From JAIBAC01 sp046331095 (GTDB lineage: Bacteria; Actinomycetota; Acidimicrobiia; UBA2766), in contig JAXLRM010000005.1 in assembly GCA_046331095.1 (NCBI GenBank), positions 248,001 to 312,000 on the forward strand: a DNA stretch of 64,000 nucleotides. The letters run 5' to 3'. Of this stretch, positions 41,369 through 49,964 are shown piece by piece. A program made the translations under genes and the position numbers. The notes beneath the pieces were generated by a model. That model had not been told where the DNA came from. It did no database searches and saw nothing but the letters and a program-made list of their open reading frames with translations. Each line of letters opens with the position of its first letter. Position 1 is the first letter of the stretch.

Positions 41369-42949
41369 ATGGGCAGATTCGTGACGAAGCGTCGTCGTCT
41401 CCTCCTGGCGGCCTGTGGAGTTGCCGCAGGCGTCGTAGCCGTGCTCGTCGTGGTCGGGCTCTCCGGCTCCGGCGACCCCGGCGAGCCCGACAGCTCCGAT
41501 CCTCCAGCCGTCGGGACGAGCATCCGTAGGACCGCCGAGACGTCGTCCAACTGGGTCGTCGAGGAGAACTCGCGTCCGGGGGCGGACGGCTGGGACGCTG
41601 TCAACGCCACCAAGGCCGGCATCGCCGGGTACCTCGATCGGACGTCCACCGTGCGGGGTGAGCAGATGCAGCTCTTCACCTCCACCAGCGCCCCGACGTT
41701 CGTGGTCGAGGCCTTTCGGATCGGCTACTACGGCGGCAAGGGAGCTCGCTCGGTGTGGCGCTCGGGCGAGCTCGCCGGGCGTGTCCAACCCGAGCCGTTC
41801 CGCGACCCGGCGACGAACCTGATCGAAGCGCGTTGGACCGAACCCACCGCTATCGGCGTCGACGACGCCTGGCCGCCGGGGATGTACCTGCTCAAGCTGG
41901 AGGCAGCGGACGCGACGTCGAGCTTCGTGCCCGTCGTGGTGAGAGACGACCACTCCGCTGCCCCACTCGCGGTGATCTCGGAGGTCACGACCTTCCAGGC
42001 CTACAACACCTGGGGGGGCTGCAGCCTCTACCAGTGCCCCGGAATCACGGGCCAGAAGCGTGCCAAGGTCGTCAGCTTCGACCGGCCCTACGGCACCGGT
42101 GGCGGAGCCAGTGACTTCGTAGCCTTCGACGCGTCCTTGGTGTCCCTGGTCGAGGAGCTCGGTCTCGACGTGAGCTACTGGACCAACCTCGACATGGAAG
42201 AGCGACCCAACCTGGTCCTGGGACCGGAGCGCACGGCGATCGTGAGCCTCGGCCACGACGAGTACTACTCGCGCCCCATGCGCGACCTGCTGGTGCGCGC
42301 CCGTGATTCGGGGACGAACCTGGCGTTCCTGGGCGCCAACGCCATCTACCGCAAGATCAGGTGGGAGCCGAGCTGGGACGGCCGCCCGCTGCGGCGGATG
42401 GTGAACTACCGCGACACATCGGACCCGATCTCCAAGACGAACCCTGCCGAGACCACGGTGCAGTGGCGGTCGCCGCCGCTGTCCGCGCCGGAGGCGACCA
42501 TCGTCGGGATCCAGTACGAGTGCGCGCCGACCAAGGCCGACATCCGGATCGTGGACCCCTCGGCCTGGGTCTTCGAGAACGCCGGTGTGACCGACGCCAC
42601 CGTGCTCCACGGGATCGAGGGCGAGGAGTACGACCGCTGGTTCCCGGATTCCCCGCCCAACCTCCAGGTCCTCGCGCACTCGCCCGTCACCTGCGGTGGC
42701 AAGTCGAGCTTCGCGGACATGTCCTACTGGTCGACTCCGTCAGGCGGTGGCGTCTTCGCCACCGGCACCAACCGCTGGACCTGCGCCATCACCCAGGCGT
42801 GCGGGCCCACAGCCCCGGTCTCCGACGAAGACGCCAAGATCGTCAAGGCGGTGACCGCCAACGTGCTGCGCGAGTTCTCGGCACCTCGGGCAGGCGAACG
42901 CCACCCGGCGTCGCCCAACGCCGCGCGGTTCTGGCCGAAGGCGCGGTGA
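41369..42949 (+). CDS. Membrane-anchored N,N-dimethylformamidase beta-like protein
   Basis: The 526-residue protein has an N-terminal basic stretch and anchor (LLLAACGVAAGVVAVLVVVG) followed by a domain like the large subunit of N,N-dimethylformamidase: EAFRIGYYGGKGARSVW (family pattern RxGYYGGxGAR), TTFQAYNTWGGCSLY, and SLGHDEYYSRPMRDLLVRAR (a conserved HDEYYS segment). The small subunit is absent and the protein is exported, unlike the cytosolic enzyme. The substrate is unknown; many actinobacteria carry such proteins without a known role. Downstream of the molybdoenzyme operon but separated by the opposite-strand gene. Confidence 0.75.
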   Translation: MGRFVTKRRRLLLAACGVAAGVVAVLVVVGLSGSGDPGEPDSSDPPAVGTSIRRTAETSSNWVVEENSRPGADGWDAVNATKAGIAGYLDRTSTVRGEQMQLFTSTSAPTFVVEAFRIGYYGGKGARSVWRSGELAGRVQPEPFRDPATNLIEARWTEPTAIGVDDAWPPGMYLLKLEAADATSSFVPVVVRDDHSAAPLAVISEVTTFQAYNTWGGCSLYQCPGITGQKRAKVVSFDRPYGTGGGASDFVAFDASLVSLVEELGLDVSYWTNLDMEERPNLVLGPERTAIVSLGHDEYYSRPMRDLLVRARDSGTNLAFLGANAIYRKIRWEPSWDGRPLRRMVNYRDTSDPISKTNPAETTVQWRSPPLSAPEATIVGIQYECAPTKADIRIVDPSAWVFENAGVTDATVLHGIEGEEYDRWFPDSPPNLQVLAHSPVTCGGKSSFADMSYWSTPSGGGVFATGTNRWTCAITQACGPTAPVSDEDAKIVKAVTANVLREFSAPRAGERHPASPNAARFWPKAR

Positions 42950-42988
42950 CATCGGGAAGTTGCCCTCCCATCGACGCGCGGACCCCCA

Positions 42989-43004
42989 TCGAACGCATGT
43001 TCGA
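42989..43004. promoter_or_regulatory. SOS box-like palindrome upstream of dnaB
   Basis: A perfect 16-base palindrome, TCGAAC-GCAT-GTTCGA, matches the actinobacterial LexA site (GAAC-N4-GTTC with TCGA flanks). TATGAT follows at 43006-43011 and could be the -10, so a bound repressor would block that promoter. The next gene on the plus strand is dnaB at 43173. Whether LexA acts here needs experiment. Confidence 0.6.
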
Positions 43005-43172
43005 CTATGATGGGCGGCGCCTGCGGTCCGCGACGAACCGAGTTCCCGTGGCTTGTCCCGACAGATTCCCCATGTTGTCTACACCCCCTCCACAGGGCTG
43101 CCACGGCAAGATCATGCCCAGGAACACGCGGGGCGCGGCGGGACCAACTCGCCGCACGAGACAGGAGCCGAA

Positions 43173-44534
43173 TTGGCCCAGACGTTCGCGCAGCCGGCCC
43201 CACTAGGCGGTCGTACTCCGCCTCAGCACCTGGCGGCCGAGAAGTCGCTGCTCGGGGCGATGCTGCTTTCACGCGACGCGATCGCGGATGTCCTCGAGCT
43301 CGTCGGCGCGGACGACTTCTACAAGCCCCTGCACGGCAGGATCTTCGCTGCCGTCGTCGACCTCTACGGCAAGGGCGAGCCCGTCGACGTCGTCACGCTC
43401 GCGGAGTCGCTGCGCCAAGTGGGCGCGCTCGAGGAGCTCGGCGGCCAGTCCTACCTCCGCGCCCTTACCCTCGATACACCGGCCACCTCCAACGCCGCGT
43501 ACTACGCCCGCATCGTCGCCCAGACAGCGACGATGCGGCGCCTGATCGACACGTCGTCGGAGATCGCCGAACTCGCGTACGACCCCGGCGCCGACCCGCC
43601 CAACGTCCTCGAATTCGCCGAACAGGCCGTCTTCGAGATCGGCCAGCGCCGCATCACGTCGACACTCTCACCACTCGGGGACCTACTCGACGAGAGCCTG
43701 CACCACCTCGAGGAGCTCCACAGCCGCGGTACGGGTGTCACCGGGACCGCCACGGGCTTCCGCGACTTCGACAATCTGACGGCAGGTCTGCAACCCTCGA
43801 ACCTCGTGATCGTCGCTGCCCGCCCCGGGATGGGCAAGTCGACCTTCATCGCCAACGCAGCGATGCACGTCGCCCTCGAGGAACGCAAGCCGGTCGCGTT
43901 CTTCACCTTGGAGATGTCCAAGCTCGAGGTCGTGAACCGCCTCCTCTGCTCCGAAGCCCGCATCGACGCCACGCGCATGAAGACCGGGAAGCTCTCCGAC
44001 GGCGACTGGCAGAAGCTCGCTGCCGCGATCGGGGTCCTCTCGGAGGCCCCTCTCTACGTCGACGACACGGCTTATCTGACGGTGATGGAGATCCGCGCCA
44101 AGTGCAGGCGCCTCGCGGCCAAGGCGCCACTCGGTCTCGTGGTGATCGACTACCTCCAGCTCATGAGCGGCGGCGGGCGCGCCGAGTCACGCCAGGTCGA
44201 GATCAGCGAGATCAGCCGCAACCTCAAGATCCTCGCCCGCGAGCTCGAATGCCCGGTGATGGCTGCCTGCCAGCTCAACCGCTCACCCGAGCAACGGGCC
44301 GACAAGCGCCCTCTCCTCGGGGACCTGCGCGAGTCCGGGTCGCTCGAACAGGATTCCGACATCGTCTGCTTCCTCTACCGCGACGAGTACTACAACGTCG
44401 ACTCTGCAGCTCTCGGCGAAGCCGAGCTCATCGTCGCCAAGCACCGCAACGGGCCCACGGACACGATCCGGCTCGCGTTCTTGAACCAGTACTCGCGCTT
44501 CGAGTCGCTGTCGTACCGCGACGGCGAGTACTGA
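43173..44534 (+). CDS. dnaB: Replicative DNA helicase DnaB
   Basis: Hexameric 5'-3' helicase of the replication fork. The 453-residue protein has the DnaB N-domain (PPQHLAAEKSLLGAMLLSRD, GADDFYKPLHGRIF) and a RecA-like C-domain with Walker A AARPGMGKSTF, FTLEMSKLEVVNRLL, Walker B LGLVVIDYLQLMSG, QLNRSPEQRADKRP, LRESGSLEQDSDIV (arginine-finger region) and IVAKHRNGPT. No intein is present, unlike several mycobacterial dnaB genes. I choose the TTG at 43173 because AGGAG lies five bases upstream; an alternative TTG lies 40 codons earlier. Confidence 0.95.
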   Translation: MAQTFAQPAPLGGRTPPQHLAAEKSLLGAMLLSRDAIADVLELVGADDFYKPLHGRIFAAVVDLYGKGEPVDVVTLAESLRQVGALEELGGQSYLRALTLDTPATSNAAYYARIVAQTATMRRLIDTSSEIAELAYDPGADPPNVLEFAEQAVFEIGQRRITSTLSPLGDLLDESLHHLEELHSRGTGVTGTATGFRDFDNLTAGLQPSNLVIVAARPGMGKSTFIANAAMHVALEERKPVAFFTLEMSKLEVVNRLLCSEARIDATRMKTGKLSDGDWQKLAAAIGVLSEAPLYVDDTAYLTVMEIRAKCRRLAAKAPLGLVVIDYLQLMSGGGRAESRQVEISEISRNLKILARELECPVMAACQLNRSPEQRADKRPLLGDLRESGSLEQDSDIVCFLYRDEYYNVDSAALGEAELIVAKHRNGPTDTIRLAFLNQYSRFESLSYRDGEY

Positions 44535-44647
44535 GCAGCCTCCCCGAACCCGGGCAGCATCCCTCCCCGGTCGTCGAGATTCGGCGAGAATGGCGCGAGC
44601 GGGCGCCGTTGTCGCGCCCGGCCGTCATCACAACTCAGGAGTCAGCG

Positions 44648-45043
44648 ATGATCCTCGGCGAGTTCGGTTCGGGACAGGTATTCCTGTCGATGCTGTGGTT
44701 CTTCCTCTTCTTCATCTGGATCTGGTTGCTGATCGTCGTCTTCGGCGACATCTTCCGCAGCCCCGACCTCGGTGGCTGGGGCAAGGCCCTGTGGACGATC
44801 TTCGTGATCTTCCTGCCCTACTTGGGCGTGCTCGTCTACCTGATCGCACGTGGCCACAAGATGCACGAGCACGCCGTCGAAGCAGCGGCGGCACAGGACA
44901 AGGCGATGCGCAGCTACATCCAACAGGCCGCCGGTACCGGTCCCAGCGCAGCTGACGAGATCGCGCGCCTCAAGGACCTCAAGGACCAAGGGGCGATCGA
45001 CGACGCCGAGTTCGAGCGGCTCAAGGCCAAGGCGATCGGCTGA
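44648..45043 (+). CDS. Small membrane protein with PLDc_N-like and SHOCT domains
   Basis: The 131-residue protein has two transmembrane helices (FLSMLWFFLFFIWIWLLIVVF and ALWTIFVIFLPYLGVLVYLIA) separated by GDIFRSPDLGGWGKA, a typical phospholipase D N-terminal (PLDc_N) segment, then a coiled stretch and a C-terminal SHOCT motif (ADEIARLKDLKDQGAIDDAE, FERLKAKAIG). CAGGAG lies six bases before the ATG at 44648. Function of such proteins is unknown, possibly oligomeric membrane scaffolds. Convergent with the FKBP gene. Confidence 0.8.
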   Translation: MILGEFGSGQVFLSMLWFFLFFIWIWLLIVVFGDIFRSPDLGGWGKALWTIFVIFLPYLGVLVYLIARGHKMHEHAVEAAAAQDKAMRSYIQQAAGTGPSAADEIARLKDLKDQGAIDDAEFERLKAKAIG

Positions 45044-45065
45044 AGCCACAGCCGTTGCTGGGCGC

Positions 45066-46034
45066 CTACTGGACAGCGGTCGCGTCCACCACGAACACGA
45101 GGTTCGCGTCGGGCGGTATGTCGGGCGGCAAACCCTTGGAGCCGTAAGCAAGTGCGGCCGGTACGACGACTCTGCGACGCCCGCCGACCTTCATGCCCTC
45201 GATGCCCTGGTTCCAACCCTTGATCATCTGGTCGGAACCCACTTCGAAGCGGAGACCCTGGCCGCGGTCCCACGAGGAGTCCGTCTTGGACGGATCAGAC
45301 GCGAGCGCACGCACGTAGTTGCTGACGAGGCAATCGCCTGCCTTGACCTCGGCGCCGGTGCCGACCACGAGATCCTCGGTTTGGATCTGGTCGGCGTCGG
45401 CGTCGCCGGGGTTCACGACGACTTCGGGCTTCTGGGAGATCGGGTCGGGAAGCGGGCTCGGCAAAGGCGCCTGGCCGACCGTGCACGGTAGGCCGACATC
45501 GAGGGCATCCACGACGAAGACCAGGTTCGCGTTCGGTGGGATCTTCGGCGGCGAGCCCTGAGCGCCGTAGGCGAGCGCGGCCGGGATCGCGAGGCGGCGG
45601 CGGCCACCGACCTTCATTCCGGGGATTCCCTGGTCCCAGCCGGGAATCACGTTGCCCGCACCGACCTCGAACTGGAACGGCGTCTGCTTGTCCCACGACG
45701 CATCGAACTGCTCGCCGGAGGAGGCGAGGACGCCGACGTAGTTGGCCGTCAGGCAGTCGCCTGCCTTGACCTCGGCGCCGGTGCCCACGACGAGGTCGGT
45801 GGTCTTGAGAGTCGTCGCCGACGCATCCTTCGGGGTGACGGCCGGATCGGGTTTCTGGGAGAGCTCCGCGGGAATCGGTGGCATCTTGATCGTGCCCTGG
45901 CCGCACACCGGCGGCGCCTGGGTGGTCGTGACGACAGATGCCGTGGAGGTCGTCGCCGAATCCGAGGTGCCGCAGGCGCCCGTGACCGCAATGACGCACC
46001 CGGCCACGACGGCGGCGGCGGATCGCACCTTCAA
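45066..46034 (-). CDS. Lipoprotein with two FKBP-type peptidyl-prolyl isomerase domains
   Basis: The 322-residue protein has a lipoprotein signal (AAAVVAGCVIAVTGAC) and two tandem FKBP domains (about 75-180 and 215-320). Each shows TGAEVKAGDCL, FEVG, P-GW-QGI-GMKVGGRRR, PAALAYG and IPP-ANLVFVVDA; the isomerase-site Tyr/Phe/Asp/Trp pattern is largely kept. It is expected to fold exported proteins at the outer face of the membrane. The TTG at 46034 overlaps the rplI stop (TTGA); GTG at 46028 is an alternative. This places an envelope foldase in the rpsF-ssb-rpsR-rplI operon. Confidence 0.85.
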   Translation of the reverse strand: MKVRSAAAVVAGCVIAVTGACGTSDSATTSTASVVTTTQAPPVCGQGTIKMPPIPAELSQKPDPAVTPKDASATTLKTTDLVVGTGAEVKAGDCLTANYVGVLASSGEQFDASWDKQTPFQFEVGAGNVIPGWDQGIPGMKVGGRRRLAIPAALAYGAQGSPPKIPPNANLVFVVDALDVGLPCTVGQAPLPSPLPDPISQKPEVVVNPGDADADQIQTEDLVVGTGAEVKAGDCLVSNYVRALASDPSKTDSSWDRGQGLRFEVGSDQMIKGWNQGIEGMKVGGRRRVVVPAALAYGSKGLPPDIPPDANLVFVVDATAVQ

Positions 46035-46480
46035 GTCTCGGCGACCACTTCGATGGTGAGCTTGAACTCGACCTCGGGATGCGGGCGCACCACGACCTCG
46101 TGGAGGCCGACCGAACGGATCGAGTCGGGTATGTGGATGCGGCGGCGGTCGAGTACCTCGTTCGCCTGCTTCTCCGCTGCGGTGGCGACGTCGACCGCCG
46201 TGATCGAACCGAAGAGCTTGCCGTCGATGCCCGCCTTCGCCTTCACGCGAAGGCGCGCTGCCGAGAGCTTGCGCGCGAGGAGTTCGGCTGCATCACGCTC
46301 ACGCTCGTCACGCTGCTGGCGCGCCCGCTGCATGTCGCCCGCCTGCCGCACGGCACCGGCCGTCGCGTTGAGCGCGAGGCCCTTGGGGACGAGGAAGTTG
46401 CGCGCGTACCCGTCGGAGACGTCGAGGACGTCGCCCTTGTGGCCCAGCTTGGCCACATCCGTCCGCAGGATGACCCTCAT
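46031..46480 (-). CDS. rplI: 50S ribosomal protein L9
   Basis: The 149-residue L9 has the N-terminal rRNA-binding domain with VAKLGHKGDVLDVSDGYARN and FLVPKGLALNAT (family signature), a long connecting helix, and the C-terminal domain (LFGSITAVDVA, HEVVVRPHPEVEFKLTIEV). ATG overlaps the rpsR stop by four bases. Standard operon position. Confidence 0.96.
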   Translation of the reverse strand: MRVILRTDVAKLGHKGDVLDVSDGYARNFLVPKGLALNATAGAVRQAGDMQRARQQRDERERDAAELLARKLSAARLRVKAKAGIDGKLFGSITAVDVATAAEKQANEVLDRRRIHIPDSIRSVGLHEVVVRPHPEVEFKLTIEVVAET

Positions 46481-46803
46481 CGACCGCCGCCCCCTCCGCG
46501 GCCGCGGCCGCCGCGGTCACGACCGCCGCGGCCCTCGGGGCCCCGCGACACGTAGGGCAGCAACGCCATCTCGCGCGCGTTCTTGATCGCGATCGCGATC
46601 TCGGACTGCTTCTGGCGCGACAGGCCCGTCACTCGACGGGCACGGATCTTGGCCCGCTCCGACATGAACTGGCGCAGGAGCGCGACGTCCTTGTAGTCGA
46701 TGTATTCGAGTTCCTCGATCCCGGGCACGCGCGGCTTCTTGCGCACCTTTCGGTCGAACTCCTTCTTGCCGCCCTTGCGGCGCTTCGCCTTTGCCTTGGC
46801 CAT
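46477..46803 (-). CDS. rpsR: 30S ribosomal protein S18 with Gly/Arg-rich tail
   Basis: The S18 core is clear: IEELEYIDYKDVALLRQFMS, IRARRVTGLSRQKQSEIAIA, KNAREMALLPYVS. It lacks the CxxC zinc motif of C+ paralogues. The product is 108 residues, about 20-25 longer than usual, because of a C-terminal RGG-like tail (GPEGRGGRDRGGRGRGGGGGR). The tail is in frame, ends just before the rplI start and has no sign of frameshift. It might contact rRNA or mRNA (inference). Confidence 0.93.
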   Translation of the reverse strand: MAKAKAKRRKGGKKEFDRKVRKKPRVPGIEELEYIDYKDVALLRQFMSERAKIRARRVTGLSRQKQSEIAIAIKNAREMALLPYVSRGPEGRGGRDRGGRGRGGGGGR

Positions 46804-46833
46804 CGGCCTTCCTCCGATTCGGTTGGTGAGGTG

Positions 46834-47301
46834 TCAGAACGCGGGTTCTTCGTCCCAGGGCTGTTCGTCGATGCCGCCGCCGGCATCTCCACCCTGAGCT
46901 GCCGTTGCACTGCCTGGGCCACCACCGGACCCTGCTTCACGGCGGACCTTCTGAACCTCCGCTGTCGCCCAACGCAGGCTCGGGCCGAGCTCGTCGGCCT
47001 GGATCTCCACCACGGAGCGCTTGTCGCCCGAGTCCGTTTCCCACGATCGCTGGCGGAGCGTGCCCGTCACGACGATGCGCATCCCCTTCTTCAACGAGGA
47101 CGCAGCATTTTCGGCGAGATCACGCCAGGCCGTGACCGTGAAGAAGTGGGACTCCTCCTCCCACTGGCCGCTCTGGCGGTTCTGCCAGCGGCGGCTGTGC
47201 GCGAGGCGCAACCGTGCCATTGCCTGGCCGGTGCGAGTGAAGCGCAGCTCAGGATCATCGACGAGGTTGCCGACGATCGTCACCGAGTTGTCCGATGCCA
47301 T
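46834..47301 (-). CDS. ssb: Single-stranded DNA-binding protein SSB
   Basis: The 155-residue protein has an N-terminal OB fold (NSVTIVGNLVDDPELRFTRT, FFTVTAWRDLAENAASSLKK, RIVVTGTLRQRSW), a Gly-rich flexible linker (about 112-145) and an acidic tip ending DEEPAF, which fits the partner-binding role of the SSB tail. It lies between rpsF and rpsR as in many bacteria. ATG at 47301. Confidence 0.96.
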   Translation of the reverse strand: MASDNSVTIVGNLVDDPELRFTRTGQAMARLRLAHSRRWQNRQSGQWEEESHFFTVTAWRDLAENAASSLKKGMRIVVTGTLRQRSWETDSGDKRSVVEIQADELGPSLRWATAEVQKVRREAGSGGGPGSATAAQGGDAGGGIDEQPWDEEPAF

Positions 47302-47334
47302 GGGTCACCCCTTTGGTCAGTGCAGCCGTCGCAG

Positions 47335-47649
47335 TCACGACAGCGGCTGTGCCACCGCGTCGGGGAGCCGCAGCGCCTTGTGGCGGAACACACGGTCGTT
47401 GAGCTTGAGCACACGGCTCATCTCGTCGATCGCCGCCGGCTCGGCGTCCGCCACCAGGACCACGTAGTGGCCCTCCTTCTTGTGACGGATCTCGTACGCC
47501 AAGTCCCGCTTACCCCAGAAGTCGACGTCGCGAACCCGGCCCCCGCGTTCCTCGAGGAGGGTCTTGACGCGCTCGACTTCGTCGCGCACGCCCGAGTCCT
47601 CCAGGTCGGGGTCGAGGATGATCATGGTCTCGTAGACCCGCATCGGCAT
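47335..47649 (-). CDS. rpsF: 30S ribosomal protein S6
   Basis: The 104-residue S6 has RVYETMIILDPDLED, FWGKRDLAYEIRHKKEGHYV and LKLNDRVFRHKALR, matching the family throughout. AGGAG lies six bases before the ATG at 47649; a second ATG two codons later is possible. First gene of the rpsF-ssb-rpsR-rplI-FKBP operon. Confidence 0.95.
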   Translation of the reverse strand: MPMRVYETMIILDPDLEDSGVRDEVERVKTLLEERGGRVRDVDFWGKRDLAYEIRHKKEGHYVVLVADAEPAAIDEMSRVLKLNDRVFRHKALRLPDAVAQPLS

Positions 47650-47670
47650 GTTCAGCTCCTCGTGGACACG

Positions 47671-47705
47671 GCCTCGGTGACCGCGGCCCCTCCACGTAGA
47701 GGGGC
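47671..47705 (-). promoter_or_regulatory. Possible S6:S18-type autoregulatory leader of rpsF
   Basis: On the minus strand a perfect seven-base-pair hairpin (GCCCCTC-TACGTG-GAGGGGC, 47686-47705) is followed by TCACCGAGGC, which contains a CACCGA segment like the S6:S18 binding motif described in rpsF leaders. The match is by eye only and the full secondary structure was not computed. Confidence 0.35.
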
Positions 47706-47839
47706 AAGGACGAGTGTGGTGATCCCAGTCTCAGCCTTGGGGTCACGAACACCCGAGCCTAGCGGGCCGGAGGACTTCTGCTCATCTCGGCCTCACCGGC
47801 AACATAACCCCCGCCTGTGACACAGGGAGGGATCCGTCC

Positions 47840-48796
47840 TCACAGGGGCGTCGCCGTAGCCGAGATGTCGAAGGACATGGTCGTGCCGTCGAGGATCGCG
47901 TCGTACTTCGCGTTGGTGGTGGCCTGGAGCGTCACCTCGAGGTTCGAGTCGACCGACCAGCTCACGAGTGACCGATCGTCGGCGTCGAGCCGGCAGCGGT
48001 TACGCGTTCTCGAGTGCGCCCGAAGGTTCATCGGGGACAGGTGCAGGTCCGGCAGGTCGGCACCGGTTACCGTAGTGACCATCTTCTCGAGCTCCACGCC
48101 GTGGGCGGCGGTGTCGCCCTCGAGCTCGGCGGAGACCTCGAGCACGTGACGCCCGGCGAGCTCGCCGGGCTCGTACGAAGCCGTTCCGGACAGGCGCGTC
48201 CCGCCGGGGGTGAGCACGGAGGCGGGCCAGGACGTTCCGGCTTCGACGCCGCCATCGGGTAGCGGCGGGCACGGCCAGCCTGTGAGAACATCCGCGACGA
48301 GAGGGAGGCCCATACCTCCCAGAGGGGACCCTCCGGCGTTGCGGAGCGTGCCGTCAGGGCCGAGTTCGAGCATCACGGTGCCGTCGTTGCCGAACACCCC
48401 CAGATCGCCGGCCCCGAAGTCACGGTTGGCGACGAAGGACTCGAACCGTCCCGAGACAGCGGTGGCATGCATCTCGACCCTGCGTCCCGCGTCCCCCGTC
48501 GCGCTCGTGTCCTGGTCGTATTCGAGTCGCATCCGCGCCGACGCCTTCAACCCGCTCGTGGGCATCATCTGGGACAGTGCCGACGTGTCGTTCGGGCCTC
48601 CCACGTCGACCGTCCCGTCGACCGCCAAGCCGAGCCGCCATGGCGACGTGCCTGTGGGCAGCCCGTACGCTCCGAGTCGGGGCGGGCCGCCACCCCACGC
48701 CGAGCACGCGGGGCACGCCACGAGTACGGCCAAGATCGCTGCCACGCCGGTACCACGGCGTCCTCGAGCGCGTCGCGGGCCGGCGCTCCCCTTCAT
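47840..48796 (-). CDS. Lipoprotein of a three-member tandem family (1)
   Basis: The 318-residue lipoprotein has a signal with lipobox VACPACS. It shares with the next two genes upstream the motif CP-LP-GGVEAG-SW (about 185), a later single Cys (RNRCRLDADD) and a terminal beta region (YDAILDGTTMSFDISATA). No family recognised. The ATG at 48796 overlaps the preceding stop (ATGA), so it is coupled to that gene. Confidence 0.65.
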   Translation of the reverse strand: MKGSAGPRRARGRRGTGVAAILAVLVACPACSAWGGGPPRLGAYGLPTGTSPWRLGLAVDGTVDVGGPNDTSALSQMMPTSGLKASARMRLEYDQDTSATGDAGRRVEMHATAVSGRFESFVANRDFGAGDLGVFGNDGTVMLELGPDGTLRNAGGSPLGGMGLPLVADVLTGWPCPPLPDGGVEAGTSWPASVLTPGGTRLSGTASYEPGELAGRHVLEVSAELEGDTAAHGVELEKMVTTVTGADLPDLHLSPMNLRAHSRTRNRCRLDADDRSLVSWSVDSNLEVTLQATTNAKYDAILDGTTMSFDISATATPL

Positions 48797-49863
48797 ACGG
48801 AGCGGAGCTCGCTCGTGACGTCCATGTCCAGGACGAGGAACTGTCCCGGTGACAGCACCGCCGAAGGGGGCCCCACCGGGCCGGGGAACGACAACAGGAG
48901 GCGTTGGTGCCCTGTGAGCGTGCGGGCGAGAAGCTCCTGCTCGGGCCAGGTCAGCTCGCACGTCGTGACCGTCGCCACGCTGCCTCCGAGCCTGGCCGTG
49001 GTCGGCGCGGTCGTGGCAGCGATGGCTCCCAGGACCGGGTTGGCGGTCCCGAGGCGGCCGAGGTCGACGGTCACGTCGAGAAGCGACTCGAGCCGCGACG
49101 ACATCACCGCGCTGTTGTCGCCCTCGAGCGTGTACATGTTGGTCGCAAACGCGGTGCCTGCCACACCGAGGATCGGCAACGGCTCGGCGATCTTCCACGA
49201 CTGCCCCGGATCGGCGCCTCCCGGGGGAGGGTGGGGACAGCTGAGATCAAGGCCTCGCGAAACAGGCTGTGTCACTTCGCCCGCTGCCACGGACTGCGGT
49301 GGTTGCGCGTCCTGTGCCGGAGGAGTCGCGGGAACCGACTCGGTGGTGGAGCCGGTCGGCGCTGTGGTAGCGGGGTCCGTCACGGTCGGCTCCGGGGTCA
49401 CGGATCCGTCGGGAGCCATTCGATACGTGAACGTCGTGGCGGCGCCGCGCGCAAGTGCCAGGTCGGCGATGCCGACATCGCGACGCACGCCCGCGACGTC
49501 GATACGACCGGTGAGCCTCTCGTAGGTCATTCGGACCAGCCGGTCTTCACCGTCGGATCCGATGGACGCCACCAGCGACGCGGTGAGGTCCACGTCAACC
49601 GGAAGATCGCGTTCGGGAACCGGGGGACTCGACGTCGACGGAGTCAGCGCGGCGAGCGCCTGCACGAATCCCTCACCGAGGCGGGCACTGCCTCGGAGCC
49701 GGACTCGGAGCTCGTACCGCCGCTCGCCCGTCGCGAGCGCGTACGTGTGCCAACGAGCTGCGGGATCCGGTTCGGTTTCGGCCGGGTCGGTGGCAGCACG
49801 CCGCGTGCACCCCGCCGAGGCGAGCAGGACGAGGCAGGCCGCGACGGCACCAATGCGGCGCAT
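48793..49863 (-). CDS. Lipoprotein of a three-member tandem family (2)
   Basis: The 356-residue lipoprotein has a signal ending LLASAGC. It shares the N-terminal YALATGERRYELRVRL, the CPHPPPGGADPGQSWK motif, a second Cys in TTCELTWPEQELLAR and a final FLVLDMDV stretch with the gene upstream (49965-50930). A Thr/Pro-rich linker (PATTAPTGSTTESVPATPP) separates the two halves. Function unknown; likely on the outer face of the membrane. Confidence 0.65.
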   Translation of the reverse strand: MRRIGAVAACLVLLASAGCTRRAATDPAETEPDPAARWHTYALATGERRYELRVRLRGSARLGEGFVQALAALTPSTSSPPVPERDLPVDVDLTASLVASIGSDGEDRLVRMTYERLTGRIDVAGVRRDVGIADLALARGAATTFTYRMAPDGSVTPEPTVTDPATTAPTGSTTESVPATPPAQDAQPPQSVAAGEVTQPVSRGLDLSCPHPPPGGADPGQSWKIAEPLPILGVAGTAFATNMYTLEGDNSAVMSSRLESLLDVTVDLGRLGTANPVLGAIAATTAPTTARLGGSVATVTTCELTWPEQELLARTLTGHQRLLLSFPGPVGPPSAVLSPGQFLVLDMDVTSELRSV

Positions 49864-49964
49864 GCGGGCTCCGAGGAGAACTGACCAATCCAGCTCATGC
49901 TATGGGACGCGCGGTCGATCCTGCATCCGGACCGTGGTCGATCCGGGAAGGCCCACCCCCTCGG

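Noticed and set aside
40956..42679. Long minus-strand frame over the dimethylformamidase-like gene
   Set aside because: Antisense shadow; the plus-strand gene has recognisable family motifs.
43053..43172. Forty extra N-terminal residues for DnaB
   Set aside because: The extension has no homology to the DnaB N-domain and no ribosome binding site, whereas TTG 43173 has AGGAG five bases upstream.
48435..48460. Possible tRNA T-arm on the minus strand (GGACTCGAACC)
   Set aside because: No acceptor or anticodon stems surround it, and it lies within a lipoprotein coding sequence.
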